Below, piece after piece: positions 60,101 through 64,000 of a stretch of 64,000 nt of DNA. The first letter of the stretch is position 1; each line of letters opens with the position of its first letter. Where the stretch lies: the NCBI GenBank assembly GCA_028023455.1, contig JAQFVV010006197.1:15063254-15127253 (forward strand), in the 5' to 3' direction. Origin of the DNA: Epiperipatus broadwayi (Eukaryota; Onychophora; Udeonychophora; Euonychophora; Peripatidae). The translations under genes were made by a program, and so were the position numbers. The notes under the pieces were generated by a model. That model was not told where the DNA came from and did not search any database. It saw only the letters and a program-made list of their open reading frames with translations.

Positions 60101-61410
60101 TTATATACTGTCCAAAATACTACTTTTCTCCATCTCGTAACTTTCCGAACTAATCCAGCGTTTGTCATATTTCTAAGGTAAAGTTTCCGATATATTTTCA
60201 CTATATATGATGTTCCCATGACCATTTGCTTGCAAATTGAGCTTCAATTTAGAGACGATTGATAGGAAAATTTAAATTAACACTGCATGTCTATTATTTA
60301 AAACTTTTATAGATTATTTATAACGACACTCTTGTAATTTTTAAAAATGATTTTAGAGCGTCTATAAATTTACTTAGCTATTTTTCTAATAGCACAATTA
60401 ACTTGAAAATTCAATCACAGAGTCCTCCCCTAACAATTGAACTGAGCTTTTATACCGGAAGAAACTTCCCATTTGATTGGTAGATTAAACAATCAACTTT
60501 GCTGGCTTATTTACATATTTACCAACAACACAAAATTAAAAATAAATAATGACTTATTTAATATTTAATATTTATTACATTATTAAATTTCTAAAATAAT
60601 CTTTATCGTTTATTTAAATCTATTAAACATTCTTTTAAAATATTCTTACTTACTTGATTTTAATTTTAACTTTTATAAGATTATTTTTAAATAAACTAAG
60701 TATTTTTTATACGTCATATTTTTAAAACAATATTTTAAAATCAGATTTAATATTCTACATTGATTTATCTTTATTTTATCTTGTGATAACTCACGTATTA
60801 TTTATAAATTTTACAACATAATTTTAAAATAGTTTTGCAACTTTAATAAATAACTTCCATGCATGTGTGTGTATATTTAATTAACATCTGTTTTTTATAA
60901 TACAAGAAACGCTTATTATCGTCTAAAAATAAACTAACAATTGCATTTTTAAAATAAATATTTTTTAAATAAATAAGATATTATAATAGATTTTAAAATA
61001 ATTATTCGATATTATTAAAATCAAATATTAATCTTCTATTTAAGTACTTACAATAATTAAAATATTTATATTCTTTTATAATATTATTTTATCAACAATA
61101 AACATATGCATTTAATTTTACTTGTCTTTTAAACACTTTTAGCTTTAAATACCTATTTATTAAATATATTAATGCAGTATTGATTATGGCCATTTTTCCA
61201 ACTATATATTATAATCATCATCATTTAAAATGTCTCTCTCTATATCAGCACAATTTCACATATCAAATACTCATAGATTGCTTTAATTAAACCTTTTGAA
61301 ATATTACCATAAGCAAAATTAACATCACATATTCAAATATATCTTAAATTTAAAATTTTTAATAGATTAGCACAAAAATTAGATGGTGACCCATACAAAA
61401 GGGCACAATA
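57124..61410. other. Very A/T-rich stretch, nothing recognised
   Basis: No frame above chance on either strand. A strong donor-like CAG|GTAAGAATAAG occurs at 59788-59800 (+), without any exon I can define. A TATA-type promoter candidate on the minus strand is listed separately. Confidence 0.45.
60447..60454 (-). promoter_or_regulatory. TATA-box candidate on the minus strand
   Basis: The minus strand reads CCGGTATAAAAGCTCAG, a consensus TATAAAAG in a locally G+C-richer stretch, followed about 25 bases on by GGGGAGGACTCTG. No transcript or ORF can be assigned downstream. In such A/T-rich DNA the call is weak. Confidence 0.2.
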
Positions 61411-61414
61411 CATA

Positions 61415-62667
61415 CACCTGGGTCTCGTTCTATGTGGATTTATTTAATGCGATTTTGAAGTTATGTGATTCATGTTTCTTCTTAATATCTTTGTATGCGG
61501 TTTTCTTTTATGCGATGAAAGTTATTAGATCAGAAGTCGAGCTCCGATAATGCGCTATTACTTTAAATATTATAAATTTCATGCATTCACGTCAGATTTA
61601 AAGTAATAGCGCATTATCGGAGTTCGACTTCCATCTAATAATTTTAATATTTTCAGTGCTTTATAATAGTAATGTAATAGATTTTATGCAATAAAGAAGT
61701 TAATAATTCACTTAAAATCAGGATTTCCCCATTAAATTTTACAAGATTATAATGTAAATCTGTTTAAACGTTATAGATGCCTATACTACGCAAATTGTTT
61801 TTGCATTTTAAATCACGTTCTATTTTTGCTTTTTATAAAAAGAGTATGTTGTAATAAATTAATCATTTAGTGTCCGCAAGTTTATTTTTAAAAGGTGAGT
61901 AACAGTGGTAGGCACAATTAAATTTGACAAATAAAATCTAATTTTTAATTGTAATTAATAATTTAAAAATTACGTAACGTGATCTGAAACGATGAAATTT
62001 GATTTTTAAACGGAATTGAAAATTAAAAAATTAAAGACAAAAATAAGAATTTAGTTTTTAATTGTTAATTTTCATTAAATTTTGCCCAACAGTGGTGAGT
62101 CGGTGTCTTTTTATTATCGTAAGTCTAAGTTCTTATTTTTATTTTAAACTTTTAGTTTACCCTAATGGAGAGGAAAAAACACCCAAGAAAATGAATCTCT
62201 TTGGAAACAAAAATTTCAATTTTAGATCGCTTAGCGAAATGGGAAGTTGGAAAACATTTTAGTTGTATTTCCTCTTGACTTCATTTAAGGAGAAGCTACA
62301 GTACCTCACATCACATCATGACGAATCTGATATCTCAAATAGCGATAAAAATTAAAATACCGTACATGTATGAAAAAAATGTAAATTACGCAGAAAAATA
62401 TATTGTTTTGAATAAAATTAAATACTGTAGTTAATAAAAAAAGTTTGTCTTGTATCAATTTTTTTCAAATTTGAAATTTTTTAGTCATATTTTTTTTTAT
62501 GCAAATTTTAAAGTAATTTTACGTTGTTGCTTTGCTTTTATGCGATTTTCGAAAATTACAGTAACCTATCCCCCATTTTTCAAGGTAAGTTAAATCTATT
62601 TTTGTGCGATTTCTTTTGTGCATGTTTTCTGAGGAACCTATCTACCACATAAAACGAGACCGAGGTG
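61415..62667 (+). mobile_element. Tigger-like DNA transposon, deleted copy B
   Basis: The ends CACCTGGGTCTCGTTCTATG and ...AAAACGAGACCGAGGTG are inverted, flanked by TA at 61413-61414 and 62668-62669. It shares both termini, subterminal sequence (CAGAAAACATGC-type, AAAATCGCATAA-type) and the internal hairpin at 61530-61632 (TCCGATAATGCGCTATTACT and complement) with copy A. At 1.25 kb it lacks most of the transposase and keeps only its N-terminal part. Confidence 0.88.
62165..62335 (+). pseudogene. N-terminal helix-turn-helix remnant of Tigger/pogo-type transposase
   Basis: From the ATG at 62165 the frame reads MERKKHPRK, a stop, then ISLETKISILDRLAKWEVGK. This matches the start of CENP-B/Tigger DNA-binding domains (..K.ISLETKL.ILDRLAKGE...). 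About 34 codons further it meets sequence shared with the LINE 3' tail at 14238-14290 (CTTGACTTCATTTAAGGAGA, AGCTACAGTACCTCACATCA at 62273-62320). The reading frame is therefore interrupted by, or fused to, a LINE 3' end. It is not functional. Confidence 0.65.
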
Positions 62668-62970
62668 TAATTGTAAAAAAAATGCTTGTAATATTTATTT
62701 AACATATTGTTATGATATAGTCAATTATTTTGTAATTACTGGATTTATAAATGAGGGTTTTGATTTATTTTAATGGTTTATAGTTATTGCTTGTTTTAAT
62801 TCCATTAATAAACACTAGATGGTCTTATGTCTTAAATAGTTCGTTAACACTAAATAGATTAGTAACATTTGCAAAGAGTACCAAACCAGGTGTTGAAAAA
62901 GGCTTTTTATGTGTAATATTATTACTGAGATTTATATAGCTGTTATAAAGAATACATTATTATTTTCAAA
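62668..62970 (+). repeat. Interspersed repeat X, direct copy
   Basis: Mate of 53868-54179 (-). It starts at the TA target duplication of the Tigger-like copy B. Repeat X was therefore present before the transposon landed at its edge or inside it. Confidence 0.78.
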
Positions 62971-64000
62971 TTATTATTTTATGGAAGACAGTATAAAGAT
63001 TTTTATTCTTTTCCAATTTTGATTATATCATCTATATATATATAGAAAGAAAGAAAAAAGATTTTTAATGGGCTTCCTGCCCCCAAAAATAAGTAATTGC
63101 TGATAAAAAAAATCTGCAATATTTATTCTACAAATCTCTATGCTTAATAATTAGTAAATATTCTATAAAATTACATAAATAATATAAATCAACAAAACTG
63201 TTTAAATTATGCTAGTAGACCTTGTGCTCTATCAGTAGAACAAAGTCATCACTCATATACCAATAAAACAGAAAAAAAAACTAATCAATAAGTTTTCTAT
63301 TTTTCATTAAAAATATATATATATAGCAATCAAACCAATGCACAATGACTGAAAAACAAATACATTTAATAAGTGTAATCAATACACATATTACAGAAAA
63401 AATTAAATTACAAAACCAATCTATTAATCAAATCTATGTAAGAATTTAACAAGTATATAAAAAAAAGTAAGCCATGTAATACAAAAGAAATTGCTGATGG
63501 CAATATATTCATAAGAAATTGATATCCAAAACTGTATCCAAGCAAAAGAAAAATGAAAATTGCAAACACCATAAGAAGTAAGAAAGCACAAAAACATTAA
63601 CAACATGTAAATATTTAGCACGCACAATATATAAATTCTAAAAAGGTTTTTATGTATGAAAAAAAATGTGGATGCCATAAAAATTACAGTGGTTGCTATT
63701 GAAGCAGTCAGTCTTAGCTTAAGATTGTGCTTCATGTTTCTATTTACTAACCCGTATTCAAACCCCTATATCCCATCCCGCTCCTTTTGTCGTATATATA
63801 TTTTTTATGTATATATTTGGAATGCGAGCCTAAATTTATCAATTTCAACTTTCAATAACATTTTATTATTAATTTTATGATTATTAATTCTATTATTAAT
63901 TATTAGTTCTTTTTTATTAAAGTATTATAGGTGTGATTCAAATATATATAGGAGCAAAAACTTACTAACAATATTGATTTTAAATATTTTATTATACGTC
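62971..64000. other. A/T-rich stretch to the window end, nothing recognised
   Basis: The overlapping ORFs at 63424-63735 (-) and 63656-63880 (+) are hydrophobic low-complexity strings and show no domain. Confidence 0.5.

Noticed and set aside
63424-63880. Overlapping ORFs on both strands that look like membrane proteins
   Set aside because: Low-complexity composition, mutual overlap and no family signature.
1-64000. CRISPR arrays, operons or phage-type systems
   Set aside because: No regularly spaced short repeats and no prokaryotic gene organisation. The sequence is animal nuclear DNA.

Overview
This window is strongly A+T-rich (about three quarters by eye, not counted). It looks like nuclear DNA of an invertebrate animal. 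The reasons are a seven-transmembrane amine-type receptor gene with a splice acceptor and AATAAA polyadenylation signal, Penelope-like retroelements (PLEs), RTE-like LINEs, tRNA-derived SINEs, a pogo/Tigger-type DNA transposon and many small fold-back elements. There are no bacterial operons, rRNA or intact tRNA genes. I cannot place the phylum from the sequence.

The only host gene I can support is at 35473-36600 (+). It is an uninterrupted 375-residue class A receptor most like histamine H3/H4-type amine receptors. The amine-binding Asp 3.32 and the H3/H4-type Glu 5.46 are present, but the normally invariant Arg of the DRY motif is Ser.

Layout. 1-4215: a young EN(+) PLE in tandem; a 5'-truncated copy (1-1308) precedes a full copy whose 815-aa reverse transcriptase/GIY-YIG ORF is intact, and the two shared ends differ by one A as far as I could see. 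5541-9500: a degraded RTE-like LINE (-) carrying two fold-back insertions. 11149-11409: a MITE. 12645-12733: a SINE. 14238-14968: the 3' end of another LINE (-). 17940-18920 and 34010-34930: two diverged direct copies of one repeat. 20194-26140: a cluster of decayed PLEs of a second family, two in tandem on - and a third inverted on +, with a tRNA-like/hairpin block at the copy junctions that also occurs alone at 27320-27490. 26972-27077: a SINE with a 16-bp target duplication. 27876-28066: a second MITE. 35-37 kb: the receptor. 38460-40860: a second decayed RTE-like LINE with a fold-back insertion. 42810-44592: a 1.78-kb DNA transposon without a transposase, with 41-bp inverted termini and a perfect 8-bp target duplication, hosting a nested SINE. 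46660-47570: a third RTE-like fragment. 50199-51339 (-) and 61415-62667 (+): two deleted Tigger-like copies, one keeping the transposase C-terminus and the other its N-terminal helix-turn-helix. 56600-57120: a palindrome of two inverted PLE 3' ends.

Most of the recognisable sequence is layered transposon history. The autonomous parts are one intact PLE and remnants of RTE and Tigger enzymes. The passengers are SINEs, MITEs and fold-back units. Three of the fold-back units lie inside RTE-like copies and have 11-13 bp target duplications, unusually long for ordinary MITEs. The remaining stretches are simple A/T-rich intergenic DNA with no recognisable coding content.
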